From: a virus
Direction: 5' to 3' (one strand)
Length of the DNA stretch: 24,987 bases
IMG/VR virus record: IMGVR_UViG_3300046028_000687
Coordinates: 1 to 24,987 of that record
The notes under the pieces were generated by a model that had not been told where the DNA came from, did no database searches, and worked only from the letters and a program-made list of their open reading frames with translations. A program made the position numbers and the translations under genes. Numbering within the stretch: position 1 is the first letter of the stretch; every line of letters starts with the position of its first letter. Of this stretch, positions 1-10,545 are shown piece by piece.

Positions 1-295
1 TTACATTGTTGATAGCTGTTACTATTACCGTAGCAGTACCTTGAGTAGAACCTGCCGCTGTAATAGCGTCTGTTGTTCCAAAGTCAAAATAACTAGCAGA
101 AATGACGTTAGCACCAGTAATATTACCACCAGTACCGGTGCCTAAAGTCAATGTACCTGTACTTGCATTAAACGCAAACTTAGTTGTAGTTGCCTTAGGT
201 GTTTGATTAGAACCAGTAGCACCAACCATGACAGGATACAATGCAGTAGTTGATGTATCTTGTGTAGCATTAATCGCTGTACTCGGTCCTGCTTG
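1..295 (-). other. leader-like module near the end of the visible collagen-like protein
   Basis: After the last Gly-X-Y block the frame reads [20 protein letters not shown], then [20 protein letters not shown] and [15 protein letters not shown]. The FxF-x-STGTL...NVISASY pattern repeats the N-terminal module at 8880-9325. The protein continues beyond the window. Confidence 0.6.
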
Positions 296-3200
296 ACCAG
301 AAACACCAGTAGTACCACTGAAACCTGACCAACCTGATCTTCCACTTACACCAGTAGTTCCTGAGAAGCCACTGACACCAGTAGTACCTGATGTGCCTGA
401 TATACCACTAGTTCCCGAGAAGCCACTGACACCAGTAGTACCAGAAACACCTGTCGTACCACTCCAACCAGATGTACCACTGATACCTGTAGTACCTGAC
501 CATCCCGATGTGCCACTAACACCAGTAGTACCACTAATACCAGTAGTACCACTCCATCCAGACACACCTGTTGTACCTGACGTGCCACTCCAGCCCGATG
601 TACCTGATATACCTGACCAACCACTTACACCACTTGTTCCTGATGTACCTGATGTGCCACTAACGCCTGTTGTGCCACTAGCACCTGACCAACCACTTAC
701 ACCACTTGTTCCTGATGTACCTGATGTGCCACTAACACCAGTAGTACCTGATGCACCTGACCAACCACTTACACCACTTGTTCCTGATGTACCTGATGTG
801 CCACTAACACCAGTAGTACCTGATGCACCTGACCAACCCGATGTGCCACTATCACCAACTCTACTGTAGTTAACAACTAAAGCATCATTGTTTGCAGGAG
901 CACTACCTGACAAGTATGCTACGGTTAATGTATAGTATGTTGTGTTATTGGTTATAGCAGTAACGTTAAATGCGGATTGTACAGCACTTGCATTGCTATT
1001 GTTTGTAATCAACAACTGAGCCTCGATTACGCTAGTACTCACCATCTGAGCTATCCAATTACCAAAACTTGTACCGTTAACGTCATTTACGTTAATGAAG
1101 ATAGAAGTAACGGATGCAATTGCCGCATTGTTGAAGCGTAGCGATCCATTAGAACTTACACCTGCAGTTACAGTTGAGTCAAAGTAGTAACGAACACCAG
1201 CTTTGTTACCTTGTGGGCCTGAGAATCCTGAAATACCTGTAGTACCAGAGACACCAGTCGTACCACTCCAACCTGATATACCACTAATACCAGTAGTACC
1301 ACTATATCCACTAATACCAGTAGTTCCTGAGAAGCCACTGACACCCGTAGTACCTGATGTGCCTGATATACCACTAATACCGGTTGTACCTGATGCTCCT
1401 GACCAGCCTGAAGTACCACTGATACCAGTAGTACCACTCCAACCAGAGACACCTGATGTTCCGCTTATACCACTCCATCCTGATGTACCACTTATACCAC
1501 TCCATCCTGATGTACCACTTACACCAGTAGTGCCACTCCAGCCACTTACACCCGTAGTACCTGATGTGCCTGAAACACCTGTAGTTCCTGACCAACCTGA
1601 TGTACCACTAGCACCACTCCAACCACTGACACCTGATGTACCACTCCAACCACTTACACCTGAACCACTGAAACCTGATCTACCACTGAATCCTGATGTG
1701 CCACTAAATCCTGAAGTACCTGATATACCTGACCAACCAGATACACCGCTCCATCCTGAAGTGCCACTGACACCTGAAGTACCTGAAGTACCTGACCATC
1801 CGCTAACACCTGTTGTACCTGACCAACCTGAAGTACCTGATATACCACTAGTACCTGACCAACCTGAAGTACCTGATATACCACTAGTACCTGACCAACC
1901 ACTAACACCTGTTGTGCCTGACGAACCCGATGTGCCGCTGATACCTGAAGTACCTGATATACCTGACCAACCAGATACACCGCTCCATCCTGAAACTCCG
2001 CTTGTACCTGAAGTACCTGACCATCCGCTAACACCTGTTGTGCCTGATGCTCCGCTTATACCGGTTGTGCCTGATATACCTGAAGTACCTGAGAATCCAC
2101 TAATACCGGTTGTACCCGATATACCTGATATACCTGACCAGCCTGATATACCTGATATTCCGCTAGTACCTGAGAATCCACTTACACCTGATGTACCTGA
2201 TATACCACTAGTACCTGATTCACCACTAATACCGGTTGTACCCGATATACCTGAAGTACCTGACCAGCCTGATCTACCTGATGTTCCACTTATACCACTT
2301 GCTCCACTAGCACCGCTAACACCTTGTACAAGTGCAAGAATGATTTCTAATCCATTTGTGAATCCAGTGGTACCAGTTCCACCTGAACTCAAGAATGTTA
2401 CAGGTAAAGTCCAATAATTGCCTACATCTGTTGTAGTTCCTGTTATCTCCCAACGTTGGAAGTTTGCACTATTAGACTTATCTTGTAATGTAATTGCTTC
2501 AGTCTGTGTTAACAATGCTAGATAGATATCAATATCAATACCATCGTTTGTTAACTTACTTACATTAAGTTGAGTAGCACTTGTCTGTGTTGCATTATTC
2601 CATAAGATATCGCCACTGCCTGGATCACCTGAAGTTGCAGAAGTATCAGCAAAATATTCAAAGATAGTTGAAGAAATACCAGGAATACCTGATGTTCCTG
2701 ATATACCACTAGTGCCTGAGAATCCACTAATACCAGTAGTGCCTGACGTACCACTGAATCCTGATACACCGGTAGTTCCTGAGAAGCCACTGAATCCTGA
2801 TCTACCTGAAGTTCCTGATCTACCACTTGTACCAGTGAATCCCGATGTACCACTGATACCTGAAGTACCACTGAATCCACTGACACCTGAAGTTCCTGAT
2901 ATACCACTAGTACCTGAGATACCACTAGTACCTGACCAACCACTAACACCTGTTGTTCCACTAATACCTGACCAGCCACTTATACCTGTTGTTCCCGATG
3001 TACCGGATGTTCCACTTTGGCCAGACCAGCCACTTACACCTGTAGTGCCAGACCAACCCGATGTACCACTAGTACCTGAAGTACCAGAGATGCCAGAGAT
3101 GCCACTCCATCCAGATACACCACTGATACCAGTAGTACCTGAATATCCACTAACGCCTGTTGTACCACTTGCACCACTAGTACCACTAAATCCTGAAGTG

Positions 3201-6200
3201 CCTGAAGTTCCACTTGTTCCTGAAAAACCACTTGTACCTGAAATACCCAATGTGCCACTATATCCAGATACACCAGATACGCCTGATGCGCCTGACCAAC
3301 CACTAACACCCGTTGTACCACTAGTACCACTCCAACCCGATGTACCACTGATACCCGTTGTACCTGACCAACCTGATATACCACTTGTTCCTGATACGCC
3401 TGACCAACCACTGACACCTGATGTACCTGATGTACCAGAGATACCTGACCAACCACTTGTTCCAGAGTAACCGCTAACACCAGTAATGCCGGATGTGCCG
3501 CTTTGGCCGCTCCAACCCGATGTACCTGATGTACCAGAGATACCTGACCAGCCACTGACACCCGTTGTGCCTGATGTACCAGAGATACCAGTAGTACCTG
3601 AGAACCCTGATGCACCTGAAGTACCACTATATCCACTGACACCTGTTGTGCCTGATGCGCCTGACCAGCCACTGACACCCGTTGTGCCTGTCGTACCACT
3701 GGCACCTGACCAACCACTTGTTCCTGAAACACCTGTAGTACCTGAAGCACCTGACCAACCACTGACACCCGTTGTGCCTGATGCGCCTGACCAGCCACTA
3801 ACACCTGAACCACTGAAACCACTTACGCCTGATGCACCTGATGTGCCACTATATCCAGATACACCTGTAGTGCCTGAAATACCTGAAGTACCAGACCAAC
3901 CACTAGTTCCGCTGATACCTGACGTGCCGGATACACCGGTTGTGCCTGACCAGCCACTAACACCCGTTGTACCACTAGTACCACTGATACCTGATGTACC
4001 GCTTACACCTGAGTAACCACTGATACCTGATGTACCGCTTACCCCCGAATCACCTTTAGGACCGATTGCGCCATCTAAGTTAATATACCAAGAGCTATAT
4101 GTTCCTGATCCTACAATACTCGTAATATTTACTGATAGAGCACCGGTACCGCTATTATAAGAAATAATAGGACCGTTCATCTCATTTGTAAGTGTATACG
4201 CAACAATAATGTCTTGGCCTATTGTGTATGCTAACCCTGTACCTACTGTTAAGTTTAATGTACCTAATGCAATAGTTAATGTATCTGAGCTTGTTGTAGC
4301 ATATTTGTCACCAATTTGACCACTAAAACCTGATAGACCTGATGTACCACTAATACCAGATATACCGCTGATACCTGACCATCCGCTGATACCTGATGTA
4401 CCGCTAGCACCAGTGATACCCGAGTACCCTGATGTACCTGATGTACCTGAGATACCTGACCAACCACTGACACCTGTATAACCTGATGTTCCGCTGACGC
4501 CTGAGATACCTGTTGTACCACTATATCCCGATGTACCTGATGTTCCTGATGTACCTGATGTACCGCTAAATCCTGAAATGCCTGATGTACCACTGAAACC
4601 TGATGTACCGCTAAATCCTGAAATGCCTGATGTACCACTGAAACCTGATGTGCCGCTAAATCCAGACTCGCCACTAAAGCCGCTGATACCAGATGTGCCA
4701 CTAAAACCTGAAATGCCTGATGTGCCACTGATACCAGATGTACCACTAATACCTGATGTTCCTGATGTGCCACTATATCCCGATACACCTGTCGTACCAC
4801 TGGCACCTGACCAACCACTTACGCCTGATTCACCTGATGTTCCGCTGATACCTGATGTACCACTCTCACCTGATGTTCCACTATATCCAGATTCACCTGA
4901 TGTTCCACTATATCCAGATTCACCTGATGTTCCACTAAATCCAGATTCACCTGACCATCCTGATGTACCACTGAATCCTGATGTGCCTGATGTACCACTG
5001 AATCCTGATGTACCTGATGCACCTGACCATCCACTTGTTCCACTAAATCCAGATTCACCTGATGTGCCTGATTCACCTGACCATCCACTTGTTCCACTGA
5101 CACCAGATGTACCTGATGCACCTGACCAACCACTTACACCTGTAGTGCCACTAGCACCAGTAAATCCCGATACTCCTGAAGCACCACTGAAGCCACTTAC
5201 TCCAGATTCACCTGATGTTCCACTAACGCCAGATGTACCACTGATACCAGACCAACCTGATGTTCCACTAACGCCAGATGTACCACTGATACCAGTAGTA
5301 CCACTCCATCCACTAACGCCAGATATACCAGATGTACCTGATTCTCCTGATGTCCCTGACTCACCGCTGAAACCACTTATACCTGATTCACCTGAGAAGC
5401 CACTGATACCTGACTCACCACTAAATCCACTTATACCTGAACCACTAAATCCACTTATACCTGAACCACTAAATCCACTTACACCTGATGGGCCTTGTAA
5501 CGGACCTATGTTAGACCAAGTGTCATCACCGTTACTTACGGCGCCGTCTCCTGCACTATAACCACCACCTGAATTTTCAACAATGTATAATGTACCTGCA
5601 GGTTCACCATTTGGTAAATATGTGTAATCAATCACGCTACCTGCAATATTAATAGATTCACCTGAGTAACCTGATATACCAGAAGTACCTGATTCACCAC
5701 TAAAACCACTTATACCTGACTCACCACTGAAACCACTTATACCTGAATCACCGCTGAATCCACTTACTCCTGAATCACCACTGAATCCAGATATACCTGA
5801 AGTACCTGAGTCACCGCTATAACCACTAATACCTGAAGTGCCTGATTCACCACTAATACCTGTATAACCGGAAACACCTGAAATACCTGTCGTACCCGAG
5901 ATACCTGAGGTGCCTGATGTGCCTGATGTGCCACTGAAACCACTTACGCCTGAACCACTATAACCTGAGATACCTGTCGTACCCGAGATACCTGATGTAC
6001 CAGTAAAGCCACTAATACCTGATGTGCCTGATACACCAGTAAAGCCACTTACACCTGATGTGCCGCTTACGCCAGACTCGCCACTCCATCCGGATGTTCC
6101 ACTGATACCTGATTGACCAGAAATGCCAGACTCACCACTCCAACCCGATGTACCGCTTGCACCTGATGTACCAGAGATACCAGAAGTACCTGAAATACCT

Positions 6201-9200
6201 GACCATCCTGAAATACCTGTAGTACCTGAATAGCCCGATGTGCCACTTACACCAGAGACACCCGTTGCACCACTCCAACCAGATACACCAGAAATACCAG
6301 TAGTACCTGATTCCCCACTATAACCTGACTCGCCACTATAACCTGACTTGCCACTATAACCTGAATCACCGCTATAACCTGAGATACCAGTAAAACCACT
6401 TATACCCGTATAACCTGAGATACCAGTAAAACCACTGATACCTGTATAACCTGAGATACCTGAGATACCTGATGTACCACTAATACCCGATGCACCCGAG
6501 ATACCTTCTACTAGAGCAAGAATCAATGGTATATCATTTGCAAAGCCTGTTGTACCTGTACCACCGGACGCTTGTAATGTTATAGTTAATGTCCAATATC
6601 CACTACCTTTGATCGGAGTACCGTCGATGAGCCAACGTTGAAAGTTAGCACTGTTTGATTTATCTTGTAGTGTAATAGTTTCAGTATCATCTAGTGTTGA
6701 CAGATACAAATCAATATCGATTCCGTTACTCGTTACATTGTTTACATTAATTTGATTGGCACTTGTCTGAGTAATATTGTCCCATAACAGTTTACCACTG
6801 CCTGGATTACCTGTCAAGTCAGTAGCATTAGCTGTATACTCAAAGATAGAAGATGATACACCGGCTATACCACTGGCGCCACTGAAACCACTTACTCCTG
6901 ATGCACCTGAGATACCGCTAATACCTGAAGCTCCACTGAAACCACTAATACCTGTGTAGCCACTAATACCGGTAGTTCCTGATTCTCCTGATGCTCCGCT
7001 GATACCGCTAGTACCTGAAGCTCCACTGAAACCACTAACACCTGAACCACTAAAACCACTAGTACCAGATTCACCAGATATACCAGACCAACCGCTTACA
7101 CCGGTAGTTCCTGAATATCCAGAAACACCTGAGATACCTGATGTTCCACTGATACCTGAGATACCACTAGTACCGGATTCACCACTATATCCACTTACAC
7201 CGGATGTGCCTGATTCGCCACTCCACCCACTTGTACCACTGTATCCTGATGTACCACTGATACCCGAGATACCTGACCAACCACTGACACCTGTAGTACC
7301 TGAGGTACCGCTGATACCGCTAGTACCAGATTCTCCTGATGTGCCTGATGATCCGGATTCACCTGAAATACCTGAATCTCCACTGAAACCACTGATACCA
7401 GATGTGCCACTCCATCCAGATGTGCCACTAATACCAGTAGTGCCTGACCATCCCGATGTACCTGAGTACCCTGATGTACCACTAATACCACTAGTACCGG
7501 ATTCTCCGGATGCGCCACTAGTACCTGATTCTCCTGATGTGCCTGAAGCTCCGCTGAAACCACTAATACCTGATGTACCACTAATACCTGATGTACCACT
7601 GATACCACTAGTACCTGACCATCCAGATGTACCTGATTCACCGGATGATCCGGATTCACCACTATAACCTGAGATACCTAATGCACCACTAGTACCTGAT
7701 GTGCCACTAATACCTGATGTTCCTGAGGCACCTGACCATCCAGAAACACCTGATCCAGAATATCCTGATATACCTGAACCACTAAATCCACTTACACCTG
7801 ATGGACCTTGTAACTGACCAATATTAGTCCAAGTATTATCACCATTACTTACTGCACCATCACCTGCACTATAACCACCACCTGAATTTTCAACAATGTA
7901 TAATGTACCTGCAGGTTCACCATTTGGTAAATATGTGTAATCAATCACGCTACCTGCAATGTTGATGCCTCGGCCCGATTGACCTGATATACCAGAGAAA
8001 CCTGATGTGCCAGTAAATCCAGAAATACCAGAGCCAGACATACCACTATATCCAGAGACACCTTGTATACCGCTAGTACCTGACTCACCTGAGAAGCCAC
8101 TGACACCTGTTGTACCACTAAATCCTGAGATACCAATAGTACCACTAAATCCTGAGTCACCGCTATAACCACTAATACCTGAAGTGCCTGATTCACCACT
8201 AGTACCAGATGAACCTGATGCACCTGACCAACCACTTACACCAGACGTACCTGATAAACCACTAGTACCTGAGGCTCCCGATGTACCTGAGGCTCCCGAT
8301 GTACCTGAGATACCAGTAGTACCACTCCAACCTGATGTGCCACTATAACCTGATGTACCTGAAATTCCTGTTGTACCTGATATACCTGATGCGCCTGACC
8401 ATCCACTTATACCTGATGTACCGCTAGCGCCTGAATAACCACTGATACCTGATGTGCCACTAGCGCCTGTATAACCTGATGTGCCAGTAAAACCACTGAC
8501 ACCGGTTGTGCCGGAATAACCACTGATACCTGATGTGCCTGACCAGCCTGATATACCTGAACCACTAAATCCTGAGATACCAGTTGTTCCGCTTAAACCC
8601 TTTTGACCAGAAGCGCCTGTATAACCTGATATACCTGAACCACTAAAACCACTAAGACCTGTATAACCTGATTTACCTGATATACCACTAAGACCTGTTG
8701 TTCCACTAAATCCTGATCTACCTGAGAAGCCACTGACACCAGTGAATCCACTAAATCCTGAAATACCTTGCTGACCGCTAGTGCCAGACCAACCTGATTT
8801 GCCACTAGCTCCTGATGTACCACTAGTGCCTGAAGTTCCTGATATGCCAACAATACCTGTAATATTACTACCATCACCATATAGATAACTTGCTGATACT
8901 ATATTAGCAGTTACGTTACTTTCAGCAACAAGATAATCTATATTCAATGTACCTGATGTTTTGTCAAAAGTAAATGCAGAATTACCACCAAAAATACCTG
9001 CGTCATTAAACTGTACTTGTGTATTTGATCCTCCCGGTACTCCACTACCTCCACCGTTACCGGTTTGTGCGGTCCAGCTTAAGTTGCCGGAGCCATCAGT
9101 TTGCAAAACGTATCCGTTTTCGCCACCAAGTATCGATACGTTACCAACGTCACCCAAGGCAATATTGCCGGATATGTTGAGTGTGTTTGCTGATACACTA

Positions 9201-9325
9201 TTAGCAACTACGTTGCCACTAGGTACCATAACGTTAGTAACAACGTTACCATTAGCGTCAATTACGGTGTTTGCGGGTATGCCTGTACTAAAGCCACCCA
9301 GAGAGTTAAACGGTTCAGCTGCCAT
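1..9325 (-). CDS. giant modular collagen-like (Gly-X-Y) fibre protein, 3' end outside window
   Basis: One frame stays open from the ATG at 9325-9323 to the window edge, at least 3108 codons. I translated every non-repeat segment and spot-checked the repeats; the phase never changes. The N-terminal ~150 residues are a typical phage fibre/structural leader (motifs TQVQFNDAG and [10 protein letters not shown]). Seven Gly-X-Y blocks follow, about 2280 residues in total, separated by six globular insertions and ending in a further leader-like module. Position X is often W, F, Y, I, V, L, T or A; position Y is almost always Ser or Thr; Pro is rare. Likely role: a virion fibre or surface filament, by analogy with collagen-like phage fibres. 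An AGGA ribosome site lies about 7 nt before the ATG, and a late-promoter motif lies at 9356-9363. The tail or head attachment point is unknown. Gene identity as a structural fibre is well supported; receptor binding is inference. Confidence 0.88.
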   Translation of the reverse strand, partial: MAAEPFNSLGGFSTGIPANTVIDANGNVVTNVMVPSGNVVANSVSANTLNISGNIALGDVGNVSILGGENGYVLQTDGSGNLSWTAQTGNGGGSGVPGGSNTQVQFNDAGIFGGNSAFTFDKTSGTLNIDYLVAESNVTANIVSASYLYGDGSNITGIVGISGTSGTSGTSGASGKSGWSGTSGQQGISGFSGFTGVSGFSGRSGFSGTTGLSGISGKSGYTGLSGFSGSGISGYTGASGQKGLSGTTGISGFSGSGISGWSGTSGISGYSGTTGVSGFTGTSGYTGASGTSGISGYSGASGTSGISGWSGASGISGTTGISGTSGYSGTSGWSGTTGISGTSGASGTSGASGTSGLSGTSGVSGWSGASGSSGTSGESGTSGISGYSGDSGFSGTIGISGFSGTTGVSGFSGESGTSGIQGVSGYSGMSGSGISGFTGTSGFSGISGQSGRGINIAGSVIDYTYLPNGEPAGTLYIVENSGGGYSAGDGAVSNGDNTWTNIGQLQGPSGVSGFSGSGISGYSGSGVSGWSGASGTSGISGTSGTSGALGISGYSGESGSSGESGTSGWSGTSGISGTSGISGTSGISGFSGASGTSGESGTSGASGESGTSGISGTSGYSGTSGWSGTTGISGTSGWSGTSGISGFSGDSGISGESGSSGTSGESGTSGISGTSGTTGVSGWSGISGISGTSGYSGTSGWSGESGTSGVSGYSGESGTSGISGISGTSGISGVSGYSGTTGVSGWSGISGESGTSGFSGSGVSGFSGASGTSGISGASGESGTTGISGYTGISGFSGASGISGISGASGVSGFSGASGIAGVSSSIFEYTANATDLTGNPGSGKLLWDNITQTSANQINVNNVTSNGIDIDLYLSTLDDTETITLQDKSNSANFQRWLIDGTPIKGSGYWTLTITLQASGGTGTTGFANDIPLILALVEGISGASGISGTSGISGISGYTGISGFTGISGYTGISGFTGISGYSGDSGYSGKSGYSGESGYSGESGTTGISGVSGWSGATGVSGVSGTSGYSGTTGISGWSGISGTSGISGTSGASGTSGWSGESGISGQSGISGTSGWSGESGVSGTSGVSGFTGVSGTSGISGFTGTSGISGTTGISGYSGSGVSGFSGTSGTSGTSGISGTTGISGVSGYTGISGESGTSGISGYSGDSGTSGISGFSGDSGVSGFSGDSGISGFSGESGISGFSGESGTSGISGYSGESINIAGSVIDYTYLPNGEPAGTLYIVENSGGGYSAGDGAVSNGDDTWSNIGPLQGPSGVSGFSGSGISGFSGSGISGFSGESGISGFSGESGISGFSGESGTSGESGTSGISGVSGWSGTTGISGTSGVSGTSGWSGISGTSGVSGTSGESGVSGFSGASGVSGFTGASGTTGVSGWSGASGTSGVSGTSGWSGESGTSGESGFSGTSGWSGASGTSGFSGTSGTSGFSGTSGWSGESGFSGTSGESGYSGTSGESGYSGTSGESGTSGISGTSGESGVSGWSGASGTTGVSGYSGTSGTSGISGTSGISGTSGISGFSGTSGISGFSGESGFSGTSGFSGTSGISGFSGTSGFSGTSGISGFSGTSGTSGTSGTSGYSGTTGISGVSGTSGYTGVSGWSGISGTSGTSGYSGITGASGTSGISGWSGISGISGISGTSGLSGFSGQIGDKYATTSSDTLTIALGTLNLTVGTGLAYTIGQDIIVAYTLTNEMNGPIISYNSGTGALSVNITSIVGSGTYSSWYINLDGAIGPKGDSGVSGTSGISGYSGVSGTSGISGTSGTTGVSGWSGTTGVSGTSGISGTSGWSGTSGISGTTGVSGYSGTSGASGVSGFSGSGVSGWSGASGTTGVSGWSGASGTTGVSGTSGWSGASGTTGTTGVSGWSGASGTTGVSGYSGTSGASGFSGTTGISGTSGTTGVSGWSGISGTSGTSGWSGQSGTSGITGVSGYSGTSGWSGISGTSGTSGVSGWSGVSGTSGISGWSGTTGISGTSGWSGTSGTTGVSGWSGASGVSGVSGYSGTLGISGTSGFSGTSGTSGTSGFSGTSGASGTTGVSGYSGTTGISGVSGWSGISGISGTSGTSGTSGWSGTTGVSGWSGQSGTSGTSGTTGISGWSGISGTTGVSGWSGTSGISGTSGISGTSGVSGFSGTSGISGTSGFTGTSGRSGTSGRSGFSGFSGTTGVSGFSGTSGTTGISGFSGTSGISGTSGIPGISSTIFEYFADTSATSGDPGSGDILWNNATQTSATQLNVSKLTNDGIDIDIYLALLTQTEAITLQDKSNSANFQRWEITGTTTDVGNYWTLPVTFLSSGGTGTTGFTNGLEIILALVQGVSGASGASGISGTSGRSGWSGTSGISGTTGISGESGTSGISGTSGVSGFSGTSGISGISGWSGISGISGTTGISGFSGTSGISGTTGISGASGTTGVSGWSGTSGTSGVSGWSGVSGWSGISGTSGISGTSGSSGTTGVSGWSGTSGISGTSGWSGTSGISGTSGWSGTTGVSGWSGTSGTSGVSGTSGWSGVSGWSGISGTSGFSGTSGFSGRSGFSGSGVSGWSGTSGVSGWSGASGTSGWSGTTGVSGTSGTTGVSGWSGTTGVSGTSGWSGISGTSGWSGISGTSGVSGWSGTTGISGTSGWSGASGTTGISGISGTSGTTGVSGFSGTTGISGYSGTTGISGISGWSGTTGVSGTTGISGFSGPQGNKAGVRYYFDSTVTAGVSSNGSLRFNNAAIASVTSIFINVNDVNGTSFGNWIAQMVSTSVIEAQLLITNNSNASAVQSAFNVTAITNNTTYYTLTVAYLSGSAPANNDALVVNYSRVGDSGTSGWSGASGTTGVSGTSGTSGTSGVSGWSGASGTTGVSGTSGTSGTSGVSGWSGASGTTGVSGTSGTSGTSGVSGWSGISGTSGWSGTSGTTGVSGWSGTTGISGTTGVSGTSGWSGTTGISGTSGWSGTTGVSGTTGVSGFSGTSGISGTSGTTGVSGFSGTTGVSGRSGWSGFSGTTGVSGQAGPSTAINATQDTSTTALYPVMVGATGSNQTPKATTTKFAFNASTGTLTLGTGTGGNITGANVISASYFDFGTTDAITAAGSTQGTATVIVTAINNV
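611..826 (-). repeat. 72-nt tandem repeat (3 copies) in a Gly-X-Y block
   Basis: Units start at 611, 683 and 755, each 72 nt (24 residues, eight Gly-X-Y triplets). The second and third are identical. The first differs near its end, and a partial fourth starts at 827. The unit length is a multiple of 9, so the triplet register is kept. Confidence 0.85.
865..1195 (-). other. globular insertion module E
   Basis: About 110 residues, containing [40 protein letters not shown] and [18 protein letters not shown]. It resembles module C in outline (a beta-rich domain ending in a YYTL/YWTL strand) and may be a distant relative. It lies between two Gly-X-Y blocks. Confidence 0.6.
2320..2690 (-). repeat. 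globular insertion module C, copy 2
   Basis: Contains [67 protein letters not shown] and [10 protein letters not shown]. It is diverged at amino-acid level from the copy at 6505-6868 but clearly homologous. This pair is therefore older than the module B pair, whose core is identical at DNA level. Confidence 0.75.
4045..4320 (-). other. globular insertion module D ([12 protein letters not shown] type)
   Basis: About 90 residues containing [47 protein letters not shown] and [14 protein letters not shown], then [10 protein letters not shown] leading back to Gly-X-Y. This module recurs in phage fibre and tail proteins of aquatic and other phages (recalled, not searched). It occurs once here. Confidence 0.7.
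4563..4652 (-). repeat. 45-nt tandem repeat (2 copies) in a Gly-X-Y block
   Basis: Units at 4563-4607 and 4608-4652 differ at one base. A third unit begins and diverges after about 11 nt. Again the period (15 residues) preserves the Gly-X-Y register. Confidence 0.8.
5485..5670 (-). repeat. globular insertion module B, copy 2
   Basis: Near-duplicate of the module at 7797-7972. The only differences are at the edges (for example [14 protein letters not shown] here against [14 protein letters not shown] there). It interrupts the Gly-X-Y shaft between two repeat blocks. Confidence 0.75.
5550..5647 (-). repeat. 98-nt exact direct repeat, copy 2
   Basis: Identical to 7863-7960 at every base I compared, 2313 nt away in the same orientation and the same reading frame. 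Confidence 0.85.
6505..6868 (-). repeat. globular insertion module C, copy 1 ([14 protein letters not shown] type)
   Basis: About 120 residues with [67 protein letters not shown] and [10 protein letters not shown]. It is related to the module at 2320-2690 along its whole length, so it is a mobile or duplicated fibre domain. Each copy is followed directly by a Gly-X-Y block. Confidence 0.75.
7797..7972 (-). repeat. globular insertion module B, copy 1 ([10 protein letters not shown] type)
   Basis: About 58 residues without Gly-X-Y periodicity, containing [39 protein letters not shown] and GPSGVSG at its end. The second copy is at 5485-5670. The two share a perfect 98-nt stretch. Many phage fibres carry such small beta-rich modules; the function is unknown. 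Confidence 0.75.
7863..7960 (-). repeat. 98-nt exact direct repeat, copy 1
   Basis: Base-for-base identical to 5550-5647 by eye, inside the two module B copies. The flanking bases differ on both sides. Perfect identity including silent positions indicates recent duplication or gene conversion. Confidence 0.85.
8880..9325 (-). other. N-terminal leader module of the collagen-like protein
   Basis: Residues 1-149. It contains TQVQFNDAG near residue 100 and the sequence [14 protein letters not shown], followed by [22 protein letters not shown]. This arrangement is common at the start of phage fibre and structural proteins, where it precedes a repetitive shaft. A related module returns at 1-295. 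It probably anchors or trimerises the shaft (inference). Confidence 0.7.
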
Positions 9326-9355
9326 TGTTTTATCCTAAAATATGTCTCAATAATA

Positions 9356-9363
9356 TATTTATC
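9356..9363 (-). promoter_or_regulatory. late-promoter-like GATAAATA before the collagen-like gene
   Basis: On the minus strand this reads GATAAATA, one mismatch from the T4 late promoter TATAAATA. It lies 30 nt before the ATG, which leaves room for a short leader with the AGGA ribosome site. Confidence 0.55.
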
Positions 9364-9412
9364 TTGGGCAGTTAAATAAACTTTAGAAATAAGTAACCCT
9401 GGATATCTTTTT

Positions 9413-9778
9413 ATGCTAACAAGACAACCTCATCGCCCATTCTGTGAAAACTGTAAAGTATCACTAGCAAAAACTAATGGATTAAGCAAGCATGGCTTTA
9501 CTAAGTGGCACAAATACTGTTCATCGTGTGCAAAAGCAATTTATGATTCAAAGTATGGGCATAGATTGAATAAGAAACAAAAGTGTGATAAGTGTAGCTT
9601 TGTTCCGCAGGATAAGTGTCAACTTGATATTGTTTACAAAGATAGTAACAAGAAAAATAAAGACAAGTCTAACATACGTACATTATGTGCTAATTGTAAT
9701 AGGTTGTTTCAAAAGAAACTACGAGAGCAGAAAAAGACTCTGTTAGATATAACAGTAGATGCAGATGTTATTTTATGA
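9413..9778 (+). CDS. HNH-like zinc-ribbon protein, catalytic His apparently lost
   Basis: 121 residues and basic. Three CxxC pairs (C11/C14, C36/C39, C58/C61) precede the segment CQLDIVYKDSNKKNKDKSNI, which is followed by LCANCNRL (C92/C95). This matches the small phage HNH proteins that usually read C-Q-L-D-x-D-H-x-D-G-N...N-L-x-T-L-C-A-N-C-H. Here the D-H pair at about 74-75 is V-Y and the final His is Asn. The fold and zinc site look preserved, but nuclease activity is doubtful. The gene stands alone on the plus strand between two minus-strand genes, and its 3' end overlaps the desaturase by 11 nt. No strong ribosome site is visible; a TTAAATAA lies about 35 nt upstream. It could be a DNA-binding remnant or a homing-type cargo gene. 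Confidence 0.7.
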   Translation: MLTRQPHRPFCENCKVSLAKTNGLSKHGFTKWHKYCSSCAKAIYDSKYGHRLNKKQKCDKCSFVPQDKCQLDIVYKDSNKKNKDKSNIRTLCANCNRLFQKKLREQKKTLLDITVDADVIL

Positions 9779-10469
9779 TTGCTAACTTTAGAAACGCTAG
9801 CATTCTCAAATACATGTAACCAATGTCAAATTCAAATTTTGTACGACTCAACTTTGCACTAGCGGGATTTAAGTGATGGTTGTTATGTAATTCTTCTCCA
9901 CCAATGACTATACCCCAAGGACTAATGTTTCTACTGTTATCTTTAGTTTCCCCATTACGATAACCTAAGTAATGACCTACTCCATTTATAACACCTGCTG
10001 CCCAAAATGGTATCCAAATCATTTGAACTAACCATATAACGACACCTATCATACCAAACAACAAAACATCTATCACTAACATTAACACAACTCCTAAGTA
10101 ATTATAAGGAGTATAGATTTTTCTCTCTATCCAATCGTCTGGTGTTCCTCTGCCAAAGTTAACAATCATCTTAGCGTTCTTACCTGCAAGGTAGTAGTAA
10201 TAAACTCCCCGTAGTAATATGTTCCATATACCGTATACAACAGGACTATGCGGATCACCTTCTTTGTCTGTAGTACTGTGATGTTTTCTATGTATAGCAA
10301 CCCACTGTTTAGTAATCATACCGGTTGTTAACCAGAGCCAAAAACGCATAAAGTGTTCTAGTATTGGATGAAACGTGATTCCTTTGTGTGCTTGGCCACG
10401 ATGTAAGAATAGAGTAACACATACTATAGTGATGTGTGTAACTATTAAAGTGTATAATATTGCGTTCAT
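9768..10469 (-). CDS. membrane fatty-acid (acyl-CoA type) desaturase
   Basis: 233 residues from the ATG at 10469. It carries the three histidine boxes of the membrane di-iron desaturases: HRGQAH (23-28), HRKHH (60-64) and HNNHH near the C-terminus in GGEELHNNHH, plus the conserved GHYLGYRNGETKDNSRN. Hydrophobic segments lie at about 4-22, 38-56 and 130-165. Enzymes of this family insert a cis double bond in acyl chains, typically at delta-9, using O2 and an electron donor; none is encoded nearby. As a phage gene it is an auxiliary metabolic gene that may change host membrane fluidity (inference). The longer frame to 10556 starts with TTG and would run through a terminator, so I reject it. CATAAATA lies only 4 nt before the ATG. 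Confidence 0.85.
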   Translation of the reverse strand: MNAILYTLIVTHITIVCVTLFLHRGQAHKGITFHPILEHFMRFWLWLTTGMITKQWVAIHRKHHSTTDKEGDPHSPVVYGIWNILLRGVYYYYLAGKNAKMIVNFGRGTPDDWIERKIYTPYNYLGVVLMLVIDVLLFGMIGVVIWLVQMIWIPFWAAGVINGVGHYLGYRNGETKDNSRNISPWGIVIGGEELHNNHHLNPASAKLSRTKFEFDIGYMYLRMLAFLKLAIIK

Positions 10470-10473
10470 TAGA

Positions 10474-10481
10474 TATTTATG
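10474..10481 (-). promoter_or_regulatory. late-promoter-like CATAAATA just before the desaturase
   Basis: Minus strand reads CATAAATA, ending 4 nt before the ATG and just after the terminator of the capsid unit. If it is used as a -10-type late element, transcription would begin at or next to the start codon (leaderless mRNA). The position between a terminator and a gene supports use, but the spacing is unusual. Confidence 0.45.
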
Positions 10482-10486
10482 CCCAA

Positions 10487-10512
10487 TAAAAAAGAGCACC
10501 GAAGTGCTCTTT
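10487..10512 (-). terminator. rho-independent terminator after gp23
   Basis: Nine-base perfect stem (10491-10499 with 10504-10512) closing a TTCG tetraloop on the minus strand, the very stable C(UUCG)G type, followed by a T-tract. It lies 57 nt past the gp23 stop and ends the capsid transcription unit before the desaturase. Confidence 0.85.
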
Positions 10513-10527
10513 GATTCCTTCCCGTAA

Positions 10528-10545
10528 CACAGACCGTAGTCTGTG
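10528..10545 (-). other. stable hairpin between gp23 and its terminator
   Basis: Seven-base perfect stem (10528-10534 with 10539-10545) and a four-base loop, with no T-tract. It lies in the 3' untranslated part of the gp23 message and could protect the very abundant capsid mRNA from 3' exonucleases (inference). Confidence 0.6.

Noticed and set aside
393-5561. Long plus-strand Pro/Val-rich frames (for example 1203-2417 and 4578-5561) over the fibre gene
   Set aside because: They are the reverse reading of the Gly-X-Ser/Thr repeats; their PxxP periodicity is forced by the repeat codons, they stop at each non-repeat module, and they lack ribosome sites.
1-8880. CRISPR-like array because of dense short repeats
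   Set aside because: The repeats have no constant repeat plus unique spacer structure; the 9-nt period is a coding Gly-X-Y period in one open frame.
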